Positions 36,831 to 46,913 of a stretch of DNA of 64,000 nucleotides are shown one piece after another. Numbering within the stretch: position 1 is the first letter of the stretch; every line of letters begins with the position of its first letter. Made by a program: the position numbers and the translations under genes. Source of the DNA: CAWBRT01 sp963814745 (GTDB taxonomy: Bacteria > Acidobacteriota > Terriglobia > Terriglobales > Acidobacteriaceae); the NCBI GenBank assembly GCA_963814745.1, contig CAWFEA010000017.1:62001-126000 (forward strand). Direction: 5' to 3'. Below the pieces are notes generated by a model. It ran no database searches. It was not told the origin of the DNA and saw only the letters and a program-made list of their open reading frames with translations.

Positions 36831-36862
36831 CTCGTGTTTGGAAACCGATGCGACGGTTCGAA

Positions 36863-37216
36863 CTACCAGCGGTCGCGCCCACCGCCGCCGCCGGAACGGC
36901 CACCGCCGGCACCGCCGCGCCCGAAGCCTCCGCCTCGGCCGCCACCCGCGCCGCCGCGCCTCGGGCGATCTTCTTTCGGCCGCGCCTCGTTTACGGTCAG
37001 GTTACGACCGCCCAGGCTCATTCCATTCAGCGCTTCCATCGCTTTGGCTGCCGCTTCGTCGTCAGTCATCTCGACGAAGGCGAACCCTCGCGGCTGTCCG
37101 GTGTCGCGGTCGGTCACGATACTAACCCTGTCAACCTGTCCGTAAGTCTCGAACAGTGCGCGCACCTGGTCTTCAGTGGCATCGAACTTCAAATTGCCCA
37201 CGTAAATGTTTTTCAC
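36863..37216 (-). CDS. RRM-domain RNA-binding protein with glycine-rich tail
   Basis: A 117-residue RNA-binding protein of the bacterial RRM type (cyanobacterial Rbp-like). The RNP2 motif KNIYVGNLKF is at the N-terminus and RNP1 RGFAFVEM near residue 45; after the fold comes a Gly/Arg-rich tail (about residues 83-117). Such proteins bind single-stranded RNA and are often induced by cold. The tail is encoded by a very GC-rich run that gives open frames on both strands. A 195-base leader separates it from the GGT gene upstream. Confidence 0.9.
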   Translation of the reverse strand: MKNIYVGNLKFDATEDQVRALFETYGQVDRVSIVTDRDTGQPRGFAFVEMTDDEAAAKAMEALNGMSLGGRNLTVNEARPKEDRPRRGGAGGGRGGGFGRGGAGGGRSGGGGGRDRW

Positions 37217-37411
37217 TTTATCCTCGCTAGTGAATCTGCCGTTCTCGCTGGGAAGACAGTGGCGAATCTCGGGCAGGGTTGCTGTTTAAGAAGAAAACCT
37301 CACGCTGCAAACGGCGAAAGCATTGTAGCAAAGAAACACGTGCACCGGAAATCACACGTCAAGCGAAGCTCCAACCCGGCTGGGTCCAAGACATGCTTAA
37401 CTTGGTGTCGC

Positions 37412-39088
37412 TTACGGCTTGGCATCGGAGAACACCGGCCCCGGCTCCGGGATGGCCGCGCCGTCATGGCGGGGGTCGCTCGCTCCGAAGTGTACGCCGC
37501 TGCCGTCGCTCATCACCGCCTGGCCGAAGCCAAAGGTATTGGTGCGGGCGGGCTTGACCTGGAGTTCATGCCCCATCCGCGTAAGTTCGTCCCGGACCGC
37601 TGGCGGCACGAGTTCTTCCATCTGTACGTCGCAGCCGTCGAAGGTGGACTTGGTAAAGCGGCCGGCCTCCAGGGCCTGCTGCAGGTTCATGCCGTAATCA
37701 ACGATATTGGCCACGAACTGAGCGTGTGCCTGCGCCTGGTTCCAGCCGCCCATGATGCCGAAGCCGATGCGCACATCGCCCTTGCGCATGAACCCCGGAA
37801 TAATGGTGTGCAGCGGTCGCTTGTGCCCGGCCAGCAGGTTGGGACTGCTCTTGTCGAGCGAAAAAAGCGAACCGCGATTCTGCAGCATGAAGCCCGTTCC
37901 CCGCGGGACCAGTCCGGAGCCGAAGCCCATGTAGTTACTCTGGATGAGGGAAACGATGTCGCCTTCCTTGTCGATCACGGTCATGTAGATGGTGTCGTTC
38001 CCCTTGCCGTCCGTCACGCCCGCCAGGCGCGAGGGCTGCACGGAGGCGAGGGCACGCTCGCCGATCAGTTTGGCGCGCTCCTTAGCGTTCTTTTTGCTCA
38101 GCATCGCCTCCACCGGCACCTTCGCCATGCGCATATCGGCCGTATAGCACAGCATGTCGGCATAGGCTAGCTTCTTGGCTTCGATCATCACATGCAAGCA
38201 GCGGGCGCTGTGGAAACCGTAGTCGCCCATCGGGAACTGTTCCATCAGGTTGAGCATCATCAGGGCGGCGATTCCCTGAGTGTTTGGCGGTATTTCGTAG
38301 ACCGTCCAGCCGCGATAGTCGGTCGAGATCGGGGTCACCCACTCGGCTTCGAAGGCGGCGAGATCTTCCATTGCCATCGCTCCGCCTTTCTCGCGGCAGA
38401 TGGCAACGATGGCTTCAGCGGTGCGTCCCTTGTAGTAGCCGTCGCGGCCATAGTTAGTGATCAGGCGGAGGCTCGCCGCCAGATCGGGATTGCGAAACAC
38501 TTCGCCTGGCTTGGGCGCGCGGCCATCGATCAGGTATGTGGCTGCCGCATTGCGCTCCGAGCGCAGCAACTCCAGCCCGTTGTTCCATAGCCCGGCGGTC
38601 ACCTCGTTTACGGGAAATCCCTTGTCTGCATAGAAGATGGCCGGCGCCAGCAAGGTGGAAAACGGGAGGCTGCCAAAACGCTCGCGGAGCGCTGCCCAGC
38701 CGGCAACGACACCCGGCACCGTCACGCTATAGACGCCGCGCGCCGGCAGTTGCTTGATGCCCTGGGCCTTCATAAACTCGGGAGTCATCCCCTGGGGTGC
38801 CCATCCGCTCGCATTCAGCCCATAAAGATTGCCTGTTTTTGCCTCGTGGATGATGGCGAAAAGATCTCCGCCGATGCCGTTGCCTGTCGGCTCCATAACG
38901 CCGACTACCGCGTTGGCGCCAATTGCCGCGTCAACGGCGTTGCCGCCGCGCTGCAGAATCTGTACTCCGGCCATGGCCGCCAGGGGTTGACTGCTGGCAA
39001 CCACGCCGTATCGCGTGGCGATCACCGAACGCCCCGTCTTGGGCAGAGCCGAGCCGACTGTGGAACCAATGAGAGCTGCTTCAGTCAT
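37412..39088 (-). CDS. ggt: Gamma-glutamyltransferase-family Ntn hydrolase
   Basis: A 558-residue precursor of the gamma-glutamyltranspeptidase family, which cleaves itself to expose a Thr nucleophile and then splits or transfers gamma-glutamyl groups, for example of glutathione. The N-terminal domain shows GVVASSQPLAAMAGVQILQRGGNAVDAAIGAN and GNGIGGDLFAIIHE. The predicted nucleophile is Thr366 in NDTIYMTVID; classic enzymes read TTHxSVxD there, so the following Thr and His are Ile and Tyr. There is no clear signal peptide, and a YwrD-like cytoplasmic branch is likely. The start at 39088 has GGAGG 5 bases upstream; the longer frame reaches into the divergent promoter gap. Confidence 0.88.
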   Translation of the reverse strand: MTEAALIGSTVGSALPKTGRSVIATRYGVVASSQPLAAMAGVQILQRGGNAVDAAIGANAVVGVMEPTGNGIGGDLFAIIHEAKTGNLYGLNASGWAPQGMTPEFMKAQGIKQLPARGVYSVTVPGVVAGWAALRERFGSLPFSTLLAPAIFYADKGFPVNEVTAGLWNNGLELLRSERNAAATYLIDGRAPKPGEVFRNPDLAASLRLITNYGRDGYYKGRTAEAIVAICREKGGAMAMEDLAAFEAEWVTPISTDYRGWTVYEIPPNTQGIAALMMLNLMEQFPMGDYGFHSARCLHVMIEAKKLAYADMLCYTADMRMAKVPVEAMLSKKNAKERAKLIGERALASVQPSRLAGVTDGKGNDTIYMTVIDKEGDIVSLIQSNYMGFGSGLVPRGTGFMLQNRGSLFSLDKSSPNLLAGHKRPLHTIIPGFMRKGDVRIGFGIMGGWNQAQAHAQFVANIVDYGMNLQQALEAGRFTKSTFDGCDVQMEELVPPAVRDELTRMGHELQVKPARTNTFGFGQAVMSDGSGVHFGASDPRHDGAAIPEPGPVFSDAKP

Positions 39089-39195
39089 AGAGACCTCCAG
39101 TACGCGAGCGAAGGAAGTAATAATCCTATAATCATCTCGCGGGGGAAGGAAGTCATGCAAGAAACTAATTATGATAGCTAAGGCGGGAAGCAACC

Positions 39196-39471
39196 ATGCC
39201 GATTAGCTACGTTCAAATCCAACAAGTCTTGAACGATGAAGATATCGAAGGGCTGCTCCGAATTGGCGCGCCCCGCGATGAGTACGAACCCGAATCCCAA
39301 CTGATCGCGCAGGCCATTGAACAAACTTGCGAACTAACAGAGGACCATCTAACCGCAGTCGTGGAAAATACGTGGCGTGAGAGGTTCGGCCCTTTCTCGG
39401 AAGAACAATTAAGAGCGCGGCACTCTGCCTTTCGCCGGGTCGCACAGCACATCCTCATAGCGCAGCAGTGA
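39196..39471 (+). CDS. Small conserved-looking protein of unknown function
   Basis: A 91-residue acidic protein (MPISYVQIQQVLNDEDIEGLL start) predicted to be all-helical, with no membrane segment. A GGGAA lies 8 bases before the ATG. It is divergent from ggt and precedes the DJ-1-family gene by 49 bases. No family recognised. Confidence 0.62.
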   Translation: MPISYVQIQQVLNDEDIEGLLRIGAPRDEYEPESQLIAQAIEQTCELTEDHLTAVVENTWRERFGPFSEEQLRARHSAFRRVAQHILIAQQ

Positions 39472-39520
39472 GAGTTATCAAGTACTTTTGTGAGCGTAAT
39501 CTATACACGAGGAGAGCCGC

Positions 39521-40159
39521 GTGAAAATCCGCATCGTTGTCTTTGATGGAGTCAACGAAATCGATTTTATCGGGCCGTATGAGGTTCTGCGTCGCGCCGC
39601 CAGATTGGCCAACTCAGACCCCGCCGCGGGCGCGTCGGCCGAGGTGGATGTTCGCCTGGTGACGCTGGCGCCGCAAGCCCAGGTTACGGCCTCGTACGGC
39701 TTGCGCTTTCTGCCCGATGGAGTGCTCGAAGACGCGGCCGACTTGATCGTCGTCCCCGGCGGAGGCTGGGCTGACCGCTCTCCGCGCAGCGTGTACGCGG
39801 AGGTCCAACGCGGCCTGCTGCCGCGACGGATCGCAGCCATGCATCCGCAGTGCACGATTCTGGCGGCGGTGTGCACCGGAACCATGGTTCTGGCGGCGGC
39901 CGGATTGCTGAAAGGCCGTCCCGCAGTTACGCACCGCTCCGCTCTGCAGGAACTCGCTGCGGCAGGCGCGCAGGTTGTGGAGGCGCGAGTCGTCGATGAC
40001 GGCGACATCGTGACTTGCGGGGGCGTGACTTCTTCCATCGATCTTGCGCTCTGGCTGGTCGAGCGAATCTGGGGTGAGAAACTGGCTAGCCGGATCGCCA
40101 CCGGCATGGAGTACACTCGCAATCCCAGCCTTTACCGGTCAAAACAAGCCGCCGGGTAG
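39521..40159 (+). CDS. DJ-1/PfpI-family protein
   Basis: A 212-residue class I glutamine-amidotransferase-like protein. It shows the DJ-1/PfpI fold: FDGVNEIDFIGPYEVL at the N-terminus, VVPGGGWADR near 75, and the nucleophilic elbow AVCTGTMVLAAAGLLKGR with Cys near residue 118. The C-terminal half (TCGGVTSSIDLALWLVE) is typical of the isonitrile-hydratase/ThiJ subgroup. The GTG start at 39521 has a GAGGAGAG 5 bases upstream. Function is probably a hydratase, glyoxalase-like or stress activity; it is not resolvable further. Confidence 0.87.
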   Translation: MKIRIVVFDGVNEIDFIGPYEVLRRAARLANSDPAAGASAEVDVRLVTLAPQAQVTASYGLRFLPDGVLEDAADLIVVPGGGWADRSPRSVYAEVQRGLLPRRIAAMHPQCTILAAVCTGTMVLAAAGLLKGRPAVTHRSALQELAAAGAQVVEARVVDDGDIVTCGGVTSSIDLALWLVERIWGEKLASRIATGMEYTRNPSLYRSKQAAG

Positions 40160-40750
40160 AACGCCGGAGTGCGGAAACGCCGCTCGAAATCCATTTGGCG
40201 GGTCCACTACGAGGGTAAGTAAAGGACCAGAGTATCGGCGCTTGATGCGGTAAAATAGGCGCGTCTCGCCCTTCGAGCGAGAGTGTCTATTTCGCATAGC
40301 ACTTTCGCGCCGTATCGGTTCGAAACTGCGCGCGTGGGGGCTGATGCGGATTATCATAGATCCAGGGACATGCATAAAGATTTTATTTTCTGGATTCAGC
40401 TCGAGCTTAGGACTAATGTAATAGAAGCATTAAAATAATAAATCAGATCGGCGACTGAATCGATCGCGGAGCAACTACACTGACATTGAACTGAGGGTGG
40501 CGAAGGTGGTAGATGATCCGCTTTCGTGCGGCTATCCTGGAACTTCAAGGGTGAGCTGCACAGGCCCCAACGCGGCCAAGCCTCAAAATCTTGTGATGTG
40601 GAAGCGCGTTCCGGGTTTCCGGTGTGGTGCGCCGCCTGTGCGCTGCCCCCGTGCGCTGCGCGGTTTTGTCTTAGACCGGATTGGTTGGCTCGGTTTGGCT
40701 TCCTGAAGTAGCCGAACTCCGCCACAATAATTTGATTTTCGGAGGATTAT
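40160..40750. other. Gap before hppA with one hairpin
   Basis: A 591-base gap. A hairpin, TCTCGC / GCGAGA, at 40264-40282 may end the DJ-1 transcript. The stretch 40375-40445 is AT-rich compared with its surroundings. No gene or known riboswitch was recognised. The pyrophosphatase promoter is expected in its 3' half, and CGGAGGATT precedes the start at 40751. Confidence 0.45.
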
Positions 40751-43300
40751 ATGCAGATCTGGCTCATCCTGAGCCTCATCGGCGTTTGCGCGATGATTGT
40801 GGCCCAGCGTTCCCGTTCGTTAAACATTCTTCGTCAAGCTGTTGTTCTCGCCGGCGGCAAGCGGCTTGGCTGGATTGCCTCGGTCCTGTTTTTGGCTACC
40901 AGTTCAGCATTAGCTGAACGTAGGGGAGGCGAAGCGAGTCTAAAGCTTCCCGACCTGTCCAGCGTCAACTTCCTCGGTATGAGCGGCCACCATATCCTGA
41001 TGATCGGATTGCTGTTCTGTGTCTTCGGGCTGCTGTTCGGGCTGGTCATTTATATGCAGCTCAAGAATCTGCCGGTGCATCGTGCCATGCGGGAGATTTC
41101 CGAGCTGATTTATGAGACCTGTAAGACCTATCTGGTCACCCAAGGTAAGTTCATCCTGGTATTGTGGGCGTTCATCGCGGTGATCATCGCGCTGTATTTT
41201 GGCGTGTTATCGCCGGTGCCGGATAAACCGATCGGCGTCACGCTTCCTATTATTCTGTTCTTCAGCCTGGTCGGCATTGGCGGCAGCTACGGCGTTGCGT
41301 GGTTTGGAATTCGCGTCAACACCTTTGCCAACTCCCGTACGGCGTTTGCCGGACTGCGCGGCAAGCCCTACACCATCTACGACATTCCTCTGCGCGCCGG
41401 TATGAGCATCGGCATGATGCTGATCAGCGTCGAGTTGCTGATCATGCTTCTCATCCTGCTTTTCATTCCCGGCGACTATGCCGGTCCCTGCTTTATCGGG
41501 TTCGCCATCGGCGAGTCGCTCGGCGCGGCCGCCCTGCGTATCGCCGGCGGCATCTTCACCAAGATTGCCGACATTGGTTCCGACCTGATGAAGATCGTCT
41601 TCAAGATCAAGGAAGACGATGCGCGTAACCCGGGCGTCATCGCCGACTGCACCGGTGACAACGCGGGCGACTCGGTCGGTCCCAGCGCCGATGGCTTTGA
41701 GACTTACGGCGTAACCGGCGTCGCGCTGATCACGTTTATCCTGCTCGGCGTGAAGAACCCCACGGTCCAGGTTCAGTTGCTGGTCTGGATCTTCATCATG
41801 CGCGTCATGATGCTGGTTGCCAGCTCCGGAGCTTACTTCCTCAACGGCGCAATCGCGCGGGCCAAGTATTACAACGCCGATGAAATGAACTTCGAAGCGC
41901 CCCTGACATCCCTGGTGTGGATCACCTCGATCGTCTCCATCGTGCTTACCTACGTCGCGTCCTATGCGATCGTCCCGAGCCTCGGCGGCGACAGTACCCT
42001 GTGGTGGAAACTGGCGTCGATTATCTCTTGCGGCACCTTGGCTGGAGCGGTGATCCCCGAGTTCGTGAAGGTCTTCACCTCGGTTGAATCGCGCCACGTC
42101 AAGGAAATCGTGACCTCCGCCGAAGAGGGCGGGGCTTCGCTCAACATTCTCTCGGGCCTGGTGGCCGGCAACTTCTCGTGCTACTGGCTGGGCGGCTCCA
42201 TGGTCGTCCTCATGAGCATTGCCTACCTGGTTTCCTTGCAAGGGTTATCCGGCCTGATGATCGCCTCCCCGGTGTTCGCTTTCGGGCTGGTGGCGTTTGG
42301 ATTCCTCGGCATGGGACCGGTCACCATCGCGGTCGATTCCTACGGCCCGGTCACGGATAACGCGCAATCGGTGTACGAGCTTTCGCTGATCGAACAGGTG
42401 CCGAACATCAAGTCCGAGCTCAAGCGGGAATTCAACATCGACGTCAACTTCGATCGCGCCAAGGATCTGCTGGAAGCCAACGATGGTGCCGGCAACACTT
42501 TCAAGGCGTCCGCTAAACCCGTACTCATCGGCACCGCCGTCGTCGGTTCAACCACCATGATCTTTTCGATCATCATGGCGCTCACCAACCGGTTGTCGGA
42601 AAACATCGACAAACTCTCCCTGCTGCACGCGCCGTTCCTGCTGGGTCTCATCACCGGCGGGGCTATGATCTACTGGTTCACCGGAGCCTCGATGCAGGCG
42701 GTCACGACCGGAGCCTACCGCGCGGTGGAGTACATCAAGGCAAACATCAAGCTGGAAGGATCCGAAAAAGCTTCCGTCGAGGACAGTAAGAACGTGGTCG
42801 AAATCTGCACCCAGTACGCGCAGAAGGGCATGTTCAACATCTTCCTCGGCGTCTTCTTCGGAACCCTTGCCTTCGCGTTCACCGAACCGTTCTTCTTTAT
42901 CGGTTACCTGATCTCGATCGCCATCTTCGGACTCTACCAGGCTATTTTCATGGCCAATGCCGGCGGAGCCTGGGATAACGCGAAGAAGGTCGTCGAAGTC
43001 GAACTGAAGGCCAAAGGCACTGCCTTGCACGATGCCTGCGTGGTCGGCGACACGGTCGGCGATCCGTTCAAGGACACTTCCTCGGTGGCGATGAACCCGG
43101 TCATCAAGTTCACCACCCTGTTCGGTTTGCTAGCGGTGGAACTTGCAGTCTCGCTCACCAGTCGTAATGCCGTGCTCACCCATGTCTTAGCGGCGGTCTT
43201 CCTGCTGATCTCCATGTCCTTTGTGTATCGCTCGTTCTATGGCATGAGGATCGGCACAATCGCGGCCCGCAAGGCCGCCAAGCAGAGTGCTGCCGACTAA
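40751..43300 (+). CDS. hppA: Membrane-bound proton/sodium-pumping pyrophosphatase
   Basis: An 849-residue ion-pumping inorganic pyrophosphatase with about 16 helices, which couples pyrophosphate hydrolysis to cation export. The substrate-site motif is intact but divergent: DDARNPGVIADCTGDNAGDS, then GPSADGFETYG where common forms read GMGADLFESY. A Lys at residue 585 in GNTFKA marks it as potassium-independent. The later acidic motif (HDACVVGDTVGDPFKDTSSV) is present. The N-terminus has an extra signal-like helix before the usual first helix. It is monocistronic with a good ribosome site and terminator. The ion specificity cannot be read from sequence; divergent sodium-regulated proton pumps are known for this branch. 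Confidence 0.93.
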   Translation: MQIWLILSLIGVCAMIVAQRSRSLNILRQAVVLAGGKRLGWIASVLFLATSSALAERRGGEASLKLPDLSSVNFLGMSGHHILMIGLLFCVFGLLFGLVIYMQLKNLPVHRAMREISELIYETCKTYLVTQGKFILVLWAFIAVIIALYFGVLSPVPDKPIGVTLPIILFFSLVGIGGSYGVAWFGIRVNTFANSRTAFAGLRGKPYTIYDIPLRAGMSIGMMLISVELLIMLLILLFIPGDYAGPCFIGFAIGESLGAAALRIAGGIFTKIADIGSDLMKIVFKIKEDDARNPGVIADCTGDNAGDSVGPSADGFETYGVTGVALITFILLGVKNPTVQVQLLVWIFIMRVMMLVASSGAYFLNGAIARAKYYNADEMNFEAPLTSLVWITSIVSIVLTYVASYAIVPSLGGDSTLWWKLASIISCGTLAGAVIPEFVKVFTSVESRHVKEIVTSAEEGGASLNILSGLVAGNFSCYWLGGSMVVLMSIAYLVSLQGLSGLMIASPVFAFGLVAFGFLGMGPVTIAVDSYGPVTDNAQSVYELSLIEQVPNIKSELKREFNIDVNFDRAKDLLEANDGAGNTFKASAKPVLIGTAVVGSTTMIFSIIMALTNRLSENIDKLSLLHAPFLLGLITGGAMIYWFTGASMQAVTTGAYRAVEYIKANIKLEGSEKASVEDSKNVVEICTQYAQKGMFNIFLGVFFGTLAFAFTEPFFFIGYLISIAIFGLYQAIFMANAGGAWDNAKKVVEVELKAKGTALHDACVVGDTVGDPFKDTSSVAMNPVIKFTTLFGLLAVELAVSLTSRNAVLTHVLAAVFLLISMSFVYRSFYGMRIGTIAARKAAKQSAAD

Positions 43301-43319
43301 CCAGTTTGCGAATATGCAG

Positions 43320-43348
43320 AACGCCGCTCGCAAGGGCGGCGTTTTTTT
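43320..43348 (+). terminator. Intrinsic terminator of hppA
   Basis: An 8-bp stem, AACGCCGC / GCGGCGTT, with an 8-base loop is followed by TTTTT, 20 bases after the hppA stop. Confidence 0.9.
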
Positions 43349-43425
43349 GTATCTGGAAAACTCGGGTCGGCGCCTTCCGACGTTGTGCGTGTGGCGGCCT
43401 CAACACCTCTGGTATTCTCTTTCCC

Positions 43426-44421
43426 ATGGATCCCGTTGCTCTTACTCGTCAACTGGTTGACCTCGAAAGCACTACCGGCAACGAGGCAGCCGTGGTTGCG
43501 TTTCTCGGCAACTACCTGTCCAGCACGGGGTTGACGGCCGAGCCCATGCCGGTCGCTCCGAACCGTTTCAATCTGTTCGCCTATTGGCCGGAAGAGCCCT
43601 CGCCTGCCGTCGTGTTTTCAACCCACACCGACTGCGTGCCGCCTTTCATCCCCTCCAGCGAGGACGCGACGCGCATTTTCGGACGCGGCGCGTGCGACGC
43701 CAAGGGCATTCTTGCTGCCCAGATTGCCGCCGTACTGCGTCTGCACGATGAGGGCATCTGCGCGGGGCTGCTTTTTGTGGTTGGCGAAGAGGGCGACTCG
43801 CTCGGGGCAGAGGTGGCCAACCGGAACCCGCGCGGCTCACGTTTTCTGGTCAATGGCGAGCCCACCGGCAACCGCATTGCGCTCGCCTCCAAGGGTGCGT
43901 TGCGGGCGGAGATCATCGCCAGCGGCAAAATGGCCCACTCAGCTTATCCCGAACTCGGGGAGTCCGCTATTGACAAGCTGCTCGATGCGCTGCAGGCGCT
44001 CCGCTCCATGTCCCTGCCCGAGAACCCGGAGATTGGCCCAACCACGATGAATATCGGAATCATCGAGGGTGGCCGGGCAACCAACGTGATTCCGGATTTT
44101 GCCAAGGCACAGCTTCTGTATCGGCTGGTGGGCCCGTCGCAGCCGCTTCGCGAGCAGATCGTCGCCGCGGTTGGCGGGCGAGCGCAAGTCGATTTCGTGC
44201 TCGATATTGCCTATATGCGCTTCCGCACCATTCCCGGAATTCCGACCATGACGGCGTCATTCACTACCGATATTCCAGCTCTTTCGAATTGGGGCGAGCC
44301 GGTGCTGCTGGGCCCAGGAGACATTCTGGTGGCCCACACGGAACGCGAATACCTTGAAAAACGCGAGCTGCTGGAAGCCGTGGACCGATACCTGCTGATT
44401 GCGCGCGAGCTGCTGCGCTGA
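43426..44421 (+). CDS. M20-family metallopeptidase (ArgE/DapE/aminoacylase-like)
   Basis: A 331-residue di-zinc amidohydrolase of the M20 family. The metal and catalytic residues are visible: His67 and Asp69 in FSTHTDCVPP, bridging Asp91 in GRGACDAKG, catalytic and ligand Glu121-Glu122 in VGEEGDS, Glu in NGEPTG, and a late His in LVAHTEREY. Family members hydrolyse N-acyl amino acids or dipeptides; DapE, ArgE and aminoacylase cannot be told apart from sequence alone. The start at 43426 is chosen because the longer frame begins before the hppA terminator. Confidence 0.9.
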   Translation: MDPVALTRQLVDLESTTGNEAAVVAFLGNYLSSTGLTAEPMPVAPNRFNLFAYWPEEPSPAVVFSTHTDCVPPFIPSSEDATRIFGRGACDAKGILAAQIAAVLRLHDEGICAGLLFVVGEEGDSLGAEVANRNPRGSRFLVNGEPTGNRIALASKGALRAEIIASGKMAHSAYPELGESAIDKLLDALQALRSMSLPENPEIGPTTMNIGIIEGGRATNVIPDFAKAQLLYRLVGPSQPLREQIVAAVGGRAQVDFVLDIAYMRFRTIPGIPTMTASFTTDIPALSNWGEPVLLGPGDILVAHTEREYLEKRELLEAVDRYLLIARELLR

Positions 44422-44487
44422 GCGCAGGCGTCCCGCATTTGCGCAAACTGAACACGAGACCTCTTTCCGGCGGTACACTTAACTGCC

Positions 44488-46714
44488 ATGAGCACGAGCC
44501 GAAATCTACTGGCGTACTCTTCTTCTCCCTACCTTCGCTCCGCCATGCATCAACCCGTGCGCTGGCGGGAGTGGAGCGACGAAGCCTTCGCCGAAGCCCA
44601 GCGCGAGAACAAACCCATCCTGCTCGATATAGGGGCGGTGTGGTGTCATTGGTGTCACGTCATGGATCGCGAATCTTACGAGTCGCCCGAGGTGGCCGAG
44701 ATCATCAACGCCCACTTCGTGCCCGTCAAGGTCGATCGCGACGAGCGCCCCGACGTCGATGCGCGCTATCAGACCGCGGTGGCGGCCATCAGCGGACAGG
44801 GAGGCTGGCCCCTGACGGCGTTTCTGACGCCCGAGGGCAAGCCCTTTTACGGCGGAACCTACTTCCCTCCGCAGGACGCCATGGGCCGTCCCAGCTTTCG
44901 CAAGATCCTGCTGGCGATTGCCGAGGCCTTCCGCGGGCGCCGCCACGACGTGGAAGAGGAAGCCGGCAAGCTCATGCACGCGCTTTCCCACGCCGAGGGA
45001 CTGCTGGGACGTTCCGCCACGTTTTCGCCGCGCATCGTCGAGCAGATGGTACAGTCCGGGCTGGGCATTTTCGACCGCCAAAATGGTGGCTTCGGCGACG
45101 CCCCCAAGTTTCCTCATCCATCCGCGCTCGATCTGCTGATCGACTGGTACGCGCGCACCGGCGAAGAACAGGTAGGAGCCGTGGTCGAGACGACGCTGGA
45201 GAAGATGGCACGCGGCGGCGTCTACGATCAGCTTGCGGGCGGCTTTCATCGCTATTCGGTCAACGAGCGCTGGTGTGTTCCGCACTTCGAGAAGATGGCC
45301 TACGACAACTCGGAGCTGCTGAAGAACTATGTTCACGGCTACCAGGCAATGGGCAATCCGTTCTTCGCGCAGGTTGCGCGCGACATCATGCGCTGGATGG
45401 ACGAGTGGCTGAGCGACCGCGAACGCGGCGGATTCTATGCCTCGCAGGATGCCGACATCGACCTCGACGATGACGGCGATTACTTCACCTGGACCCGCGA
45501 CGAAGCGCGCGCGGTTCTCGATGACGACGAATTCGAAGTTGCCTGCCTCCACTATGACATCGGAGAAGTTGGCGAGATGCACCACAACCACGCGAAGAAC
45601 GTGCTCTGGGTGCGAAACCCGGCCGAGGAGATCGCGGCGCGCACCGGCCGGGAGCGACGGCAGATCGACGCCCTGATTGCCTCGGCAAAAAAGAAAATGT
45701 ACGCGACGCGCCTTCGCCGTCCCACTCCTTACGTCGATAAGACCGTCTACGTAAGCTGGAACGCGCTCTGCATCTCCGCTTATCTGCAGGCAGCGCGCGT
45801 GCTCGGCCCGCCAGGGCGACCCTGCGATGAGCGGAGCGCGCAGGTTTGCCCTGCGTTCGCTGGACCGCATCTTGGCTGAGGCGTGGAACCCTGAACGCGG
45901 CCTGCTTCACGTGATCGCCTACTCCGAGCAGGGTTCCTCGACGGAGGGATCAACGGGCAACGCGGGCGCGGAGAATCCCGGCGCGAGCCGGCGCCCGGTT
46001 GCTGGCCTGCTCGATGACTACGCATTTACCGCGCTCGCCTGTCTCGAAGCTTACGAAAGCACCGCCGATCTCAGCTATTTCCGTTTTGGCAAAGCGATCG
46101 CCGATTTCATGGTCGCTCACTTTTACGACCAGCAAGGCGGCGGCTTTTTCGATATGGCGAGCGACGCCGGTACAAACGCTATCGGCGCGCTCACCGCCCG
46201 GCGCAAGCCATTCCAGGATTCGCCTACTCCAGCCGGGGATTCCGCCGCAGCGATCGTTATGCTTCGGCTTTACTCGTTGACCAACGAAAATCATTACCGC
46301 GAACTTGCCACCAAGACGCTGGAGATCTTCGCCGGGGTGGCCGAGCAGTTCGGCATCTACGCCGGCACTTACGGCCTGGCCGCGATCTGGTTGGCGCGAC
46401 CCTACACGCAAGTCGTGCTGGTGGGCGATGGCGCTGCCGCCGACGCGCTGCATGCTGCCGCAGTCAAACCATTTGCGATCAACAAAACGTTGATTCACGT
46501 CACCGAGGAGGAGGCCGTCGCCGCCTATCTTCCGCCGGCGCTCGCCGATTCGGTTCCGCATTTGTCCGGCATTCGAAAGGGACGTCCGCTGGCGATGGTG
46601 TGCAGCAATTTCACTTGTCAGCCTCCGGTCAGCGATGCGGACGAGCTGACGAGATTAATCGATGGCTCGATTCGCCAGAAAATGATTTCGCCATGCCTGG
46701 GCAAAGATTCATGA
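44488..46714 (+). CDS. yyaL: YyaL/DUF255 thioredoxin-domain protein, frameshifted once
   Basis: A large protein of about 740 residues with an N-terminal DUF255 thioredoxin-like domain (CHWCHVMDRESYE near residue 55) and a C-terminal (alpha/alpha)6 barrel resembling glucosyl-amine epimerases. The family (YyaL, human SPATA20) has no agreed function. The frame breaks near 45806-45812 in a run of GGCCC: ISAYLQAARVLG is read in frame 1 and GARRFALRSLDRILAEAW in the next, with both halves full-length for the family. An indel is more likely a sequencing error than a split gene. No stop-codon-bearing junction peptide is conserved. Confidence 0.88.
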
Positions 46715-46913
46715 GGCCCAGACTCTCTTCCCATCTGATTCTTGTGCGCATTTCAAGCGAAAGGAGAAACTTGCGGGCGCGAAAGAGCGCCCTCAAAACG
46801 AATTCGCCAGTTATCGGTACAATCGTTATCTGGGGCAAGCCGTCATCACCGGCAGCGACCAATTTGGCCCCATCCCGCTCGAGATTTCAGGAACCAAAGC
46901 GAAACGAGGACCC

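Noticed and set aside
36815..38170. A 451-codon plus-strand frame over the RRM and GGT genes
   Set aside because: It opposes two well-identified minus-strand genes and shows no family, signal or ribosome site.
40300..40340. A GGTTCGAA sequence resembling a tRNA T-loop
   Set aside because: No acceptor stem, D-arm or anticodon arm could be assembled around it.
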